The notes below the pieces were generated by a model that worked only from the letters and a program-made list of their open reading frames with translations, searched no databases and was not told the DNA's origin. 64,000 bases of DNA from Spirosoma aureum (GTDB taxonomy: Bacteria > Bacteroidota > Bacteroidia > Cytophagales > Spirosomataceae), in NCBI RefSeq assembly GCF_011604685.1, contig NZ_CP050063.1, positions 1,634,501 to 1,698,500 on the forward strand, in the 5' to 3' direction. Positions within the stretch are counted from its first letter, which is position 1, and each line of letters starts with the position of its first letter. Positions 18,510-28,207 of this stretch are shown here, one piece after another. A program made the translations under genes and the position numbers.

Positions 18510-19394
18510 TCAGCGGCCAGCTTGCTCCAGTTGATACAGCGATGTAATATCGCCAACAGATAAAGCTTTACTATAAATACGAACCTCGTCAACCTGGCCA
18601 GTCATCGGTGTCTGCCAGCTATCCGGCTTGCCACCAGGTAGGTTTGTTCCCCAGGCCCCAATAATAACGTTTGTTACTGGAAAAAGAGTTAGATTTCCAA
18701 GTGGTGCGCCGTTGTAAGCGCGGCTTTCGTAATCTGGATTGTTGATTTTCTTGCCATTACCATACAGCGTAATTTTTGACGTCGAAGCGTCGTAGACAAA
18801 TACCAGATGCGACCATTTACCCGCATTTTTGAACGCTTGATCACCTCCTTTATCTGGTGAATTGATGTTATCCTGAAACGATGCATTGCCGTCAGATGCT
18901 TTTTGTACCAGCAGTCCTTTAACATTCAATGTATCTGAAGTGGCTTTTCGTTGACCAGTCTCAGCCAGTAAGTTTACGCTACCAGCCCACTCTCCAGCCC
19001 GGGCAATTGTTACAAAAGAAGATGGGCTGGTGCCATTATTCTTCACATTTACCCACGCACTAATGGTAAAGCTTGGTAAACTGCTGGCACTAGTTAAAGC
19101 CGATAATGCAGGAAAGGAGACATATCCTGCATTTAGGTTTAGAGCCTGGCCTTGCCCACTGGCCCCTGTCGTAAACGATGCATTTAAAGCTGTACCTGCT
19201 GTACCTGATTTGCGTTCTATATTGTTGCCATCAAATGGGAAATGAGCCAGTAGGCTTGCGCTTGCAATGTCATTTGAACTTGCATATCCTCCAATGTCTG
19301 GCAACGATGGCGTATCTTCTTTTTTACAGGAAGTAAACACAGTGCTCATTACTACACCCGCCACTACCCACGTTGTGATTTGTCTTGTTTTCAT
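18510..19394 (-). CDS. LamG-domain surface glycan-binding lipoprotein
   Basis: 294 residues with a lipoprotein signal (VFTSC, Cys23; KKED follows). Residues ~45-290 form one concanavalin A-like LamG fold (Laminin_G_3): LLAHFPFDGNNIER at the start, FTISAWVNVKNNG in the middle, KWSHLVFVYDASTSKITLYG and, near the end, GQVDEVRIYSKALS, all hallmark strands. No catalytic residues are evident. Located between susD and the lipid-anchored GH144 gene, it most likely plays the SusE/SusF-like role of binding the target glycan at the outer membrane. Confidence 0.8.
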   Translation of the reverse strand: MKTRQITTWVVAGVVMSTVFTSCKKEDTPSLPDIGGYASSNDIASASLLAHFPFDGNNIERKSGTAGTALNASFTTGASGQGQALNLNAGYVSFPALSALTSASSLPSFTISAWVNVKNNGTSPSSFVTIARAGEWAGSVNLLAETGQRKATSDTLNVKGLLVQKASDGNASFQDNINSPDKGGDQAFKNAGKWSHLVFVYDASTSKITLYGNGKKINNPDYESRAYNGAPLGNLTLFPVTNVIIGAWGTNLPGGKPDSWQTPMTGQVDEVRIYSKALSVGDITSLYQLEQAGR

Positions 19395-19450
19395 GATCGT
19401 TTCGTTTTGTAATTTGAATTGGCATTAATCTGGTAATTGTTTGACTGTCA

Positions 19451-19480
19451 GGCTTATAAGGTTTTAAAGCCTTATAAACC
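19451..19480 (-). terminator. Intercistronic hairpin between susD and the LamG lipoprotein gene
   Basis: TTATAAGG (19454-19461) and CCTTATAA (19470-19477) pair, extended by GG/CC outside one mismatch. Its place inside the operon suggests RNA processing or partial attenuation that lowers expression of the downstream genes relative to susCD. Confidence 0.4.
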
Positions 19481-19505
19481 TAGAATATAGGGTTAGGGTA
19501 TAAAA

Positions 19506-21041
19506 TCAATACCCCGGATTTTGGTCTAACTGGCCACTGCTCAACTGGATTTGGAGACTCGGTATGGGAAGTAGTTCGTTTTTCCCCGCTACGAAGTTTT
19601 TCCCAGCAGCCTGCATAACCTGAGCGGCACGGCCCGTTCGCACAAGGTCGAAAAAACGGTCGTGTTCCATAGCTAGCTCAAGTCGACGTTCTTTCCAGAT
19701 CGCCGTGCGCACGTCGGCCTGCGAAGCGGCTTTCGTCGCCGGTAAACCGGCACGGGTACGAATCATGTTGAGATAGGTAACCGCAGCTGCCGTTTGGCCT
19801 AGTTCATTGGCTGCTTCGGCATTCATCAGCAGCACATCGGCATAGCGAAGGAGCCGTACGTTTTTCTGCTTCTTATCGCGGTTGCCCAGGTAGGGTTCCA
19901 CGTTTTTATTCTCACTGGCGTATGCTTTGTAATTGTAGAAGAGGTTCTGTACCGAATCGGAGCTAGGTATCCGGAAACCATCGTAGAGAACCGTTCCAAC
20001 GTGTTTGCCGCTGTTGTCTACCGCAATAATGGTTGAAGCTTTTCGCTTGTCGCCCGCTTCATAGGCATTCACTAAATCCTGAGAGGGTGTGTCAAAGCCA
20101 AAACCCAGATCGGTCCAGCCGCCCTTGCCGCCTACCCGTGGCCCCTGCCAGGTGCAATAACCACCAACGGCAATATCGCCGTTATTGAACGTACCACTCT
20201 GCGTTTCGAAGATGGATTCAGCGTTGTTGTTACCGACGTAGCGCCAGATCGTGGTGTAGTCGGGTACCAGTGCATACTGACCGGAGTTGATCACGTCCTG
20301 CGTTAGTGCCTGGACCTGCTGCCAGTTTTTGCGATACAGATACGTCTTGGCCAGGAGTGCCTGAGCCGCACCCTTATTGGCGTGACCGACAGCCGCCTGG
20401 GCTTTTAGCGGTAAATTGGCAAGGGCAAATTGCAGATCCTGAGTAATAACATTGTAAATGGTATCGACCGGAGCCCGTGTCTGGAAAGCCGGGTCGGTAT
20501 TGGCGTCCTGTGCATCTTTGGGGACACGAATAACTTTAGGGACTTTACCAAAGAAACGAACCAGATTGAAGTAATAATACCCTCGGATAAACCGGACCTC
20601 ACCAATCAGTTGATTCTTGGTTTTAGCATCGATCGAAGACGTTGCTAAAGCTGCCAACGCCTGATTCGCTCTGGAAATGCCACTATAATAACCATTCCAT
20701 AAAGCGGCTACAAAATTGTTGGTTGGTGTCGTCGTGAAGTTATCGATATCAGCTAATGGTGGCTGATCGGTTGCTGTGCTTCCTTTATCGGCATCATCGG
20801 AGATGATGTTAGTGGCAGCAATGAAGCTGATGCCATGTACATCGCCACCAGCTCCGCCAAAAGCTTCGCTATTGTAGAGGCTATTGTAGACGCCAGTTAC
20901 CAGATTTACGGCCAGATTAGGATCGGTAGCGGTTGTAGCCTGCCCTTGAACGGGTACATCCAGAAAGCTTTTCTGGCAGGAAACAGCCAGTAAAGCAATG
21001 CCGAAGCTCGTGCTGAGAAGGATAAGTTTATATGATTTCAT
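19506..21041 (-). CDS. RagB/SusD family nutrient-binding outer membrane lipoprotein
   Basis: 511 residues; lipobox LAVSC (Cys22) with QKSFLDVPVQGQ behind it, the usual SusD start. The N-terminal SusD-like domain is followed by the TPR helices (YYFNLVRFFGKVP, then KGAAQALLAKTYLYRKNW) and the C-terminal RagB block (VRLLRYADVLLMNAEAANEL, WKERRLELAMEHDRFFDLVR, ending LDQNPGY). Such proteins cap the paired SusC barrel and capture oligosaccharides. The start codon is 21 bases downstream of the susC stop, so the two are co-transcribed. Confidence 0.93.
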   Translation of the reverse strand: MKSYKLILLSTSFGIALLAVSCQKSFLDVPVQGQATTATDPNLAVNLVTGVYNSLYNSEAFGGAGGDVHGISFIAATNIISDDADKGSTATDQPPLADIDNFTTTPTNNFVAALWNGYYSGISRANQALAALATSSIDAKTKNQLIGEVRFIRGYYYFNLVRFFGKVPKVIRVPKDAQDANTDPAFQTRAPVDTIYNVITQDLQFALANLPLKAQAAVGHANKGAAQALLAKTYLYRKNWQQVQALTQDVINSGQYALVPDYTTIWRYVGNNNAESIFETQSGTFNNGDIAVGGYCTWQGPRVGGKGGWTDLGFGFDTPSQDLVNAYEAGDKRKASTIIAVDNSGKHVGTVLYDGFRIPSSDSVQNLFYNYKAYASENKNVEPYLGNRDKKQKNVRLLRYADVLLMNAEAANELGQTAAAVTYLNMIRTRAGLPATKAASQADVRTAIWKERRLELAMEHDRFFDLVRTGRAAQVMQAAGKNFVAGKNELLPIPSLQIQLSSGQLDQNPGY

Positions 21042-21062
21042 GGTTATGTCGGTTGAGTTCGA

Positions 21063-24000
21063 TTAAAAGCCTACGTTTAGCCCAAAGGCAACCGTACTGG
21101 CAGTTGGATAGGCGTTCAACTCGATGCCCTGTGTGGTGGGGCTTCCGGTTGTTACGATACCTGCATTACTGGTTGTGTTGAAACCCGGTAATTCGGCCGT
21201 AAAACCGCTGTATTTTTTTATTGTAAATAGGTTTTGACCAGTTACAAACACTCTTGCGGTGGTGATGCCCACCTTTTGCAGCAGCGTACCGGGCAATTGA
21301 TAGCCCAGCGTCAGGTTATTGATCCGGGCAAAATTACCGGATTCGATGAAGTAGGTAGAAGCGGGCAGGTTGCCACTGTTTGCCGCTGGGTTCGTTTGTG
21401 TTCCGCTCGATGGTGTCCAGCGGTTGTAGGCCATCGACCGCTCGACGTTGTCCAGCGCACTCTGGCGGAAAGCCCGCTTCCCATTATAAATCTGGTTGCC
21501 AACGTTGCCGTAAAAATCGGCGCTCAGGTCAAACCCTTTGTAGGTTAGCCCCAAATTCAGCCCGAAGTAAGCTTTCGGTTGGTAGGAGCCTGCAAACACA
21601 CGATCATTATCATCAATCTTCCCATCGCCGTTCGTGTCCTGATATTTAAAATCGCCGGGATTGGCCGAAGGCTGAATAATCTGACCCGTAGCGTTCTTGT
21701 AATTACTGATATCGGCGTCATTCTGGAAAACGCCCAGCACCTGAAGTACATAGAAACTACCTACGGGCTGTCCGTTATCGGTTCGGGTCGTATACTGCTG
21801 ATTCCCCCCAATGGACCCATCGAGAATGGGTTGACCACCATTTAGACCGATGACCTTATTCTGGTTCAGCGTAGCATTTCCCCCAATGCGATACGATAAA
21901 TCGTTTGTTATTTTTCCGCGCCAGCTCAACGTTAATTCAACGCCCTGATTCTGAATAGACGCTGCATTTGTCAGGACAACACCATCAGCATCACCCGTTA
22001 CGGATGGCACTTTAACGTTGATCAGCAGATCGCGGGATTTTTTGTTGTAGTAGTTTAGTTCGCCGGTCAGCCTACCGCTCAGTGCCGTAAATTCAATACC
22101 CAGATCCGCTTCTTCAGTTGTTTCCCACTTCACGTTGGGGTCTTTAATCTGGGTAATGGCACTACCAGGTGTGGCAATACCTCCGCCAAACGGATACGCC
22201 AGGTTAGGAGTAACGGTAACTGTATACGCATCGGTCGGAATCCGGTCGTTCCCGACTTTGCCCCAGCTAGCTCGTAGTTTGAGCATGTCGAAAATGTGCT
22301 GGTTAGCCATGAAGTCCTCATTGCTGATCACCCAGCCCGCACCTACTGAGGGGAAATAACCCCATCGGTTCTGAGCCGGAAAGCGCGACGAGCCATCGGC
22401 CCGAATCGTAGCCGTGAGCAGGTATTTGTCGTTGAAGCTATAATTCAGCCGGCCGATGTAGGAATTCCGATTGTATTGGTCTCCGGCACCATCGTTGGTT
22501 GAGGTGTTGGCATCGCCCGTATTGATGTACCACAGGTTTTGTGCGGCCGGTACATCTTTCCGATAAGCCGTGAAGCTGGTCAGGGTGTATTTTTCGGCGG
22601 TTGTACCCACCAGCACTGTCAGAGCGTGTTTATCAAACTTCTTGTTAAACGTTACCAGGTTATCCCAGGTCCAGTGAAAGGTCCGGGTGTTTATAAACTT
22701 AAGATTACTGTTCGGATTTCGTTGGTTTCCGCCAGGGTTGATGAATGTTGTTGTATCGTTATTGAACTGATAATTGTACTCCCGGCTGTTCAGATTGACC
22801 CAGTCGCCCCCCAGATTACTCCGGAAGGTTAACCACTCAATGGGCTTGATTTCGAGGTAGGCCGATCCGAGAAGGCGGTTGTCCTGTGCGTGGTTGTTAT
22901 TCTTTTCAATATCCAGCAGTGGATTACCTACATTCTGATAAACGGAGGTATTACCATACTTGCCATTTTCTTTCGATTGAATGATTGGGGCCGCCCTATA
23001 AGCATTGTTATAGGCCGAACTCAGGTTGGCAATCTGGTTGTCGCCGTTGGCATAGGAGGCTGATAGTCCTGCTTTAACGTGCTTATTGAACGTAAAATCG
23101 TTGTTTGCCCGGATCGAGAATCGCTTGTATACATTATCGATAACCAGCCCCTGATCGGTATAATAACCTGCGCTGACAAAATAGGTAGATTTGTCGGTGC
23201 CTCCATTGATCGAGAGACCATGATTCTGCTGAAAGCCATTACGCAGAATTTGTTTATACCAATCGGTAGACGTGCTGCCTGGACTGACCAGATTTCCGCT
23301 GGCCACACTGGCGTAATTGGCATATTCGGCAGCATTGGCCATCGGAACCAGGTAGGAAGGCATCCGAAAGCCTGCATTTCCCGAATAATTCACGGTCATT
23401 TTTCCGGCCGTACCGCGCTTGGTTGTGATAATAATGACTCCGTTTGCTCCGCGGGAGCCGTAAATAGCCGTTGCCGAAGCATCTTTCAGAACGTCTACGT
23501 TTACAATGTCAGCCGTATTAATATTGGTAATATCATCGGTTAGGACACCATCTACGACAAAGAGAGCTGCGGTGCCGCCAATGGCGCTACCAGTCCCCCG
23601 AATACGCACAACCGGAGAACTGCCCGGCTGACCACTGCTAATAATTTGTACCCCGGCGGCTTTTCCCTGAAGAGCCTGCGTAGCGGTCAATACGGGTTGT
23701 TTAACCAGTTCATCGCCCTTAATGGTAACGGTTGCGCCGGTAACGTCAGACTTTCGCTGAGTTCCATAACCGACTACGACAACCTCATCGAGTGCCTTGG
23801 TATCCTCCTCGAGCGTAACATTAATCGCTGTTCTACCGCCAACAGGTACTTCAGATTTACCGAAACCAATGCTCGAAAAAACCAGAGTCGCATTCTCTGC
23901 AACCTGTATGCTGTAGGTGCCTGTTGCGTCAGTTACTGTGCCGGTATTTGTGCCTTTCACCTGAACAGTAACACCGGGCAGGCTTGTATTGGTAGCTTTG

Positions 24001-24131
24001 TCAGTGACTTTGCCTGTTACGCGGATATCAGCCTTCCCGGCTATGGAATCGTTTGCGAGCAGAATAAATAGAGGGGCAACTAGTAATGGCACCAGCCATC
24101 TTGCGTTCCGGTTAAGAAGAATGTTTCTCAT
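21063..24131 (-). CDS. SusC/RagA family TonB-linked outer membrane transporter
   Basis: 1022 residues from the ATG at 24131; a start seven codons upstream is also open but adds a poor signal peptide. The parts in order are a signal peptide, a carboxypeptidase-regulatory-like (CarboxypepD_reg) domain (VTGKVTDKATNTSLPGVTV), a TonB box-like linker with DEVVVVGYG, the plug domain (LQGKAAGVQIIS, then YGSRGANGVIIITTKRG), and a 22-strand beta-barrel ending FGLNVGF. It imports oligosaccharides with SusD using TonB energy. It heads the uptake operon and is transcribed divergently from its probable regulator. Confidence 0.94.
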   Translation of the reverse strand: MRNILLNRNARWLVPLLVAPLFILLANDSIAGKADIRVTGKVTDKATNTSLPGVTVQVKGTNTGTVTDATGTYSIQVAENATLVFSSIGFGKSEVPVGGRTAINVTLEEDTKALDEVVVVGYGTQRKSDVTGATVTIKGDELVKQPVLTATQALQGKAAGVQIISSGQPGSSPVVRIRGTGSAIGGTAALFVVDGVLTDDITNINTADIVNVDVLKDASATAIYGSRGANGVIIITTKRGTAGKMTVNYSGNAGFRMPSYLVPMANAAEYANYASVASGNLVSPGSTSTDWYKQILRNGFQQNHGLSINGGTDKSTYFVSAGYYTDQGLVIDNVYKRFSIRANNDFTFNKHVKAGLSASYANGDNQIANLSSAYNNAYRAAPIIQSKENGKYGNTSVYQNVGNPLLDIEKNNNHAQDNRLLGSAYLEIKPIEWLTFRSNLGGDWVNLNSREYNYQFNNDTTTFINPGGNQRNPNSNLKFINTRTFHWTWDNLVTFNKKFDKHALTVLVGTTAEKYTLTSFTAYRKDVPAAQNLWYINTGDANTSTNDGAGDQYNRNSYIGRLNYSFNDKYLLTATIRADGSSRFPAQNRWGYFPSVGAGWVISNEDFMANQHIFDMLKLRASWGKVGNDRIPTDAYTVTVTPNLAYPFGGGIATPGSAITQIKDPNVKWETTEEADLGIEFTALSGRLTGELNYYNKKSRDLLINVKVPSVTGDADGVVLTNAASIQNQGVELTLSWRGKITNDLSYRIGGNATLNQNKVIGLNGGQPILDGSIGGNQQYTTRTDNGQPVGSFYVLQVLGVFQNDADISNYKNATGQIIQPSANPGDFKYQDTNGDGKIDDNDRVFAGSYQPKAYFGLNLGLTYKGFDLSADFYGNVGNQIYNGKRAFRQSALDNVERSMAYNRWTPSSGTQTNPAANSGNLPASTYFIESGNFARINNLTLGYQLPGTLLQKVGITTARVFVTGQNLFTIKKYSGFTAELPGFNTTSNAGIVTTGSPTTQGIELNAYPTASTVAFGLNVGF

Positions 24132-24366
24132 ATATAAATCGATTAAAACCATTGCTGGAAAAAAGTTGACGGTCGTCTTCGTTAGATAGCACGGTTACCA
24201 GTTTCGTCAAGAATTAGCAATAATTTTCTTATATTTTTTTGTACAAAAGTAGGTGCATGATAACTTGCCACCTAAAAATGGAGTACATCATTACCACATC
24301 ATATCTTGTTTTTTAGCTTATTTAGGCTGGTTTTTATCACATCAAGACTTTGTTGATCTGCTATTT

Positions 24367-27225
24367 ATGAGAAAGTCGAGAGTGGACCGTATAATATACT
24401 TTTACTTGATAGCCTTTGTCTGGATTCTACTGTTATGCGGAGTTTGTCGGACTAGTATTGCTCAGTCTCCCTATGCATTTTGTCGTCCGGAGTTGATTCA
24501 CTACACCCGGCAAACCTATAATGCCTATCACCAGAATTGGGGTGTCGCCCAGCATCGTCAGACTCGATTTTTGTATTTTGCAAACTCGAAAGGACTACTT
24601 GAGTTTGATGGAAGTAGCTGGCGAACCTATGAGTTGCCTGGAAAGCAAAAAGTACGTTCGGTTGCTATTGATGAACAGGGGAGAGTTTATACGGGGGCGC
24701 TTGGTGAATTTGGCTACTGGTCGCCGGGGCCATTGGGCGAACTGGTCTATCACTCGCTGGCCGATCGGGTTAAAGAGAAATCCTTTCGGAATGAAGAAAT
24801 CTGGAATATTCTGGTCACTTCCCAGGGAATCCTGTTTCAGTCATTTGCCTTCATTTACCGCTATCAAAAAGGGCAGGTTCAACTCCTTCAGCCACCCGGC
24901 AATATTCTATTTGTCCATCAGGCTCATGATAAGCTATTGCTCGAAGTGCTCGATAAAGGGCTTTATGAATTAAAAGGTGATCGGTATAAGCTGATAACGG
25001 GGAGCGAATTTCTGGGACGAGAAACTATAAATACCATTTTACCCTTGGGTGACAATGAACTCCTGATAGGCACAGAACGGGCTATTTACCGCTATGATGG
25101 TAATCTGTTTCGCCCCTTCAATGAGCAGCTTAATGCATTTATTCAACAGAACAGGCTCAATAGAGGGCTGGTCGTTGGGCCAGATTTATATGCTTTTGGT
25201 ACACTGTTGAACGGGGTTTTACTAACCAATGCTGCGGGGCAGATTCGCTACCACTTCAGTCAGAAGAATGGCTTGCAGAATAGTACCGTTCTGGCAATGT
25301 GCCAGGATGCAGAAGGCAATCTTTGGGTAGGGCTGGATAAAGGTATTGATCTCATTAACCTCAACTCCCCAATTCGCTATTTTAGCGATAATGAGGGCGA
25401 TTTGGGGACACTCTATGATATGGCACAATATGCTGACAATCTGTATTTAGGGACAAATCAGGGAGTTTATTATAAGCCGCTCGTTCGAAATGATGAACCC
25501 TTTCGCTTAATTTCCGGAACGCAGGGCCAGGTTTGGGATCTTGCTGTGATCGATGGCGAGTTGCTGTGTGGCCATAATAAAGGTACGTTTAAAATTCAGG
25601 GTTCACAGGCTCAACTGCTAAACAGTATTACCGGAGGATGGGTATTGCATCGCCTGAATCGTCACCCTGATCTGCTTATTCAGGGGACCTATACAAAACT
25701 GTGTATTTACCAGAAAAACAGTCAGGGGCGGTGGACCTTTTCGCATACGGTCGACGGGTTCTCAGCACCGGTTCGACAACTGGAGGAAGACGCAGATGGT
25801 ACGATATGGGTGAATAAAGCACCAAACCAGGGTTTACAGCGGCTTCGTTTATCGGCCGATTTGCGACGGGTTGAAGCGACTAAGGAATATTCTGATGCAG
25901 ATTTTCATGGACCAGCCGTTAATTTATGCCGTATTCAGCAACACATTGTGGTAACTTCGGAAAAGGGCTTATTGGCCTACGATGCTTCCTCAGATCGGTT
26001 TATTTCGGCTCAGTCGGTTTATCCCTGGCTTGGAGCAACGGCCCGTAAGTTATTTCCGGTGTCAGATGCAGAGTTATTTTTACTTCGTCAGGATGGAACG
26101 TTAAGCTGGACGCGCCAGGGGACGAGTCCTGTCGGTGATATTCCGGTTAAAACGAATGAGTGGGTAGAAGAGTATGAAAACATTGTTCCACTCGACACAA
26201 ACTATATTGCCATTTGCCGCGAAAATGGGTTTGCTTTATTGCCCCGAAAAGAATTAGCTCAGCTTGTTGGTGGGGCGGTTCGGCGACCGGTGATCCGGTC
26301 TGTATCGGTTGTCGATGGTCCTGCCTCGAATTACATATTCCAGGGGCCAGCGCCATTGCTTTCGTTTTCGCATCGTCAGGCAAACCTGTTCATTACATTT
26401 TCCACACCGTATTATACCCGTCCGGCGAAATACAGCTACTGGCTTGAAAACAATATGGAGACCTGGTCGCCCTATCTGAGTATTCATCAGAAGGAGTTCA
26501 GTAATCTGCCGCCCGGACAATACAAATTGCACCTAAAATCAAATCTTAATGCTGAAGAAAGCACATTAGCTTTTGAGATTCGCCCTCCGTGGTATTGGAC
26601 TGCCTGGAGTAAGATCGTGTATCTGTTTTTGATGGGTGGATTATTGAAGCTGTTCTACCAACTTCATCTTCGGCGGGTAGCCGTTCAGCAAAACCGGATT
26701 CGCGAAAAGCTTGAAGAAAAATTGCGCCATCAGGAAGAGCAAAGCCAACGGGAAATTATTCTGCTCCAGAAAGAACAGTTAGAACAGGGGCTGATTCAAA
26801 AATCGGAAGAACTGGCAAATTCGACGATGTCGCTTATCCAGAAAAACGAACTACTGGTGAAATTAAAAGATGAACTGGATCGGGTAAAAGCCCGGTCTGG
26901 CAATAAGCTTTCTGGTGAAGATTTCCAGCGAATCAATACGCTGATTGAGGCTAATATTTCTACGGATCAGGATTGGAAACTATTTGAAGCAAACTTTAAT
27001 AAAGTACACGAACAGTTTTTAAAACACCTGATCGAAAACTACCCCGACCTCAGCCAGGGCGACCTGAAACTAGCTGCTTATCTTCGAATGAACCTATCAA
27101 CCAAGGAGATTGCTCAGTTGCTGAATATAACCCATCGAAGTGTTGAATTGAAACGATACCGACTTCGTAAAAAGCTGGATATCGAAGGCGATATTAACCT
27201 TAGCGAATTTATGATTAAGTATTGA
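24367..27225 (+). CDS. Membrane-bound propeller/Y_Y_Y sensor with LuxR-type DNA-binding domain
   Basis: 952 residues from the ATG at 24367; an upstream GTG (24253) would put 38 odd residues before the signal segment. Order: signal/anchor helix (~10-35), two-component-regulator beta-propeller (~45-650), Y_Y_Y beta-sandwich (~665-745; YSYWLENNMETWSPY), a transmembrane helix (WSKIVYLFLMGGLLKLF), a coiled coil (~780-870) and a C-terminal LuxR/GerE-like helix-turn-helix (~890-950; LRMNLSTKEIAQLLNITHRS). There is no histidine kinase or receiver domain. The propeller should sense oligosaccharide in the periplasm and the HTH act on DNA in the cytoplasm. Divergence from susC points to control of this locus. 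Confidence 0.82.
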   Translation: MRKSRVDRIIYFYLIAFVWILLLCGVCRTSIAQSPYAFCRPELIHYTRQTYNAYHQNWGVAQHRQTRFLYFANSKGLLEFDGSSWRTYELPGKQKVRSVAIDEQGRVYTGALGEFGYWSPGPLGELVYHSLADRVKEKSFRNEEIWNILVTSQGILFQSFAFIYRYQKGQVQLLQPPGNILFVHQAHDKLLLEVLDKGLYELKGDRYKLITGSEFLGRETINTILPLGDNELLIGTERAIYRYDGNLFRPFNEQLNAFIQQNRLNRGLVVGPDLYAFGTLLNGVLLTNAAGQIRYHFSQKNGLQNSTVLAMCQDAEGNLWVGLDKGIDLINLNSPIRYFSDNEGDLGTLYDMAQYADNLYLGTNQGVYYKPLVRNDEPFRLISGTQGQVWDLAVIDGELLCGHNKGTFKIQGSQAQLLNSITGGWVLHRLNRHPDLLIQGTYTKLCIYQKNSQGRWTFSHTVDGFSAPVRQLEEDADGTIWVNKAPNQGLQRLRLSADLRRVEATKEYSDADFHGPAVNLCRIQQHIVVTSEKGLLAYDASSDRFISAQSVYPWLGATARKLFPVSDAELFLLRQDGTLSWTRQGTSPVGDIPVKTNEWVEEYENIVPLDTNYIAICRENGFALLPRKELAQLVGGAVRRPVIRSVSVVDGPASNYIFQGPAPLLSFSHRQANLFITFSTPYYTRPAKYSYWLENNMETWSPYLSIHQKEFSNLPPGQYKLHLKSNLNAEESTLAFEIRPPWYWTAWSKIVYLFLMGGLLKLFYQLHLRRVAVQQNRIREKLEEKLRHQEEQSQREIILLQKEQLEQGLIQKSEELANSTMSLIQKNELLVKLKDELDRVKARSGNKLSGEDFQRINTLIEANISTDQDWKLFEANFNKVHEQFLKHLIENYPDLSQGDLKLAAYLRMNLSTKEIAQLLNITHRSVELKRYRLRKKLDIEGDINLSEFMIKY

Positions 27226-27259
27226 TTGTCTGTAGCAAGAATTCCTGCTACAGACAATC
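27224..27259. terminator. 14-bp hairpin between the regulator and tonB
   Basis: 27224-27237 and 27246-27259 are exact complements with an 8-base loop. It overlaps the regulator stop codon and lies just outside the convergent tonB gene end, so it is likely a shared terminator. Confidence 0.6.
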
Positions 27260-27267
27260 CTGAGTTT

Positions 27268-28089
27268 TCACTCGAGCGTGAAGCTTATCGGTAAGTTGAA
27301 TTTTACCCGAACCGCTCTGCCCGATTGTTTGCCCGGTTTCCAGTGGGGCATTTTCTGGATAACGCGGGTTGCTTCTTCATCGCACCCAAATCCAATACCT
27401 TTTAGTACCTGTACATCGGTCAGGCTACCATCCGAATTGACAACAAAACTTACATAAACCCGGCCCGAAACTCCAGCCGAAGCCGCCGAACGAGGATAAC
27501 TTAAATTTTTAGACAAGAATTTTCGCATAGCCTCAAGTCCTCCGGGATATTCGGGATTTTGTTCGACGCTGATAAATAACTCATCAGGTTTAGGTTCTGC
27601 TTCGATGGCTTTCTCTACAACAGTTGGTGCCGTGGCTTCAGGTGCGGCAATGATGTCAACATCGCCAGTTCCTTCCGCAGTTTGAGTGCCTGAGGTTGCA
27701 TCCTGAAATTGCTCCGTGGTAGGGGGGAGAGTTTCCACAATGACCTCTTCTTCAGGCATCACAACCAGCGGCAGGTTGCGAACGGTTTTGACCGACGGAG
27801 CCTGTTCGACAGGTGGTATTTTTATCGGTTGCTCAACGGGTGGTTCCGCCAGTTTCGTTAGCGTTACTTCTGTCATAACTGGCTTGTCCACCAGTAAATT
27901 GTGGGGCCAAAACAGGTTATATAAAGTAGGAGCAGATAAACCTAATAAAAACAGACCGATGCCAAATCCCAGAGCACGGGTGAGTGCAGATCGGTAATGT
28001 AAGCGCAAATCGAAGGCGCCATAAGCCCGGTTGCGAGTCTGGAAAATGATCTCGTCAAGGGTGAGTGCAGGAGTATCGGATTTAAGCAT
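27268..28089 (-). CDS. TonB energy transducer
   Basis: 273 residues from the ATG at 28089 (a start 13 codons upstream is also open). The N-terminal block LTLDEIIFQTRNRAYGAFDLR is the cytoplasmic motif common to Bacteroidota TonB paralogues. One membrane helix (~40-60) follows, then a proline- and glutamate-rich periplasmic linker, and a C-terminal TonB domain (NPEYPGGLEAMRKFLSKNL, then VYVSFVVNSDGSLTDVQVL, and WKPGKQSGRAVRVKFNLPI). It links proton-motive force to outer-membrane transporters. It sits convergent to the sugar-locus regulator and may serve SusC there, though one TonB can serve many receptors. Confidence 0.9.
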   Translation of the reverse strand: MLKSDTPALTLDEIIFQTRNRAYGAFDLRLHYRSALTRALGFGIGLFLLGLSAPTLYNLFWPHNLLVDKPVMTEVTLTKLAEPPVEQPIKIPPVEQAPSVKTVRNLPLVVMPEEEVIVETLPPTTEQFQDATSGTQTAEGTGDVDIIAAPEATAPTVVEKAIEAEPKPDELFISVEQNPEYPGGLEAMRKFLSKNLSYPRSAASAGVSGRVYVSFVVNSDGSLTDVQVLKGIGFGCDEEATRVIQKMPHWKPGKQSGRAVRVKFNLPISFTLE

Positions 28090-28207
28090 GACAGTATGCG
28101 GGTTTGGTTCATACCGCATGGATGTCAATCAGCGACAAATTCCATATGAAGCCTAAGCGAGCAGTCATTTGTAAAATGGCTAGCCTCCTTAACAGGCCAC
28201 CAATTAG

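Larger units (their letters stand above)
15268..24131 (-). other. Polysaccharide utilisation locus (susC-susD-LamG lipoprotein-two GH144 enzymes)
   Basis: Five co-directional genes with short gaps (21, 111, 67 and 112 bases) encode, in order, a SusC-type transporter, a SusD lid, a LamG-domain lipoprotein, a lipid-anchored GH144 enzyme and a secreted GH144 enzyme. The divergent gene at 24367 encodes a membrane-bound sensor/regulator. A surface enzyme plus a periplasmic enzyme of one family, a glycan-binding lipoprotein and a SusCD pair are enough for import of one glucan. No beta-glucosidase gene is in the locus, so final hydrolysis must be encoded elsewhere. Confidence 0.75.
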
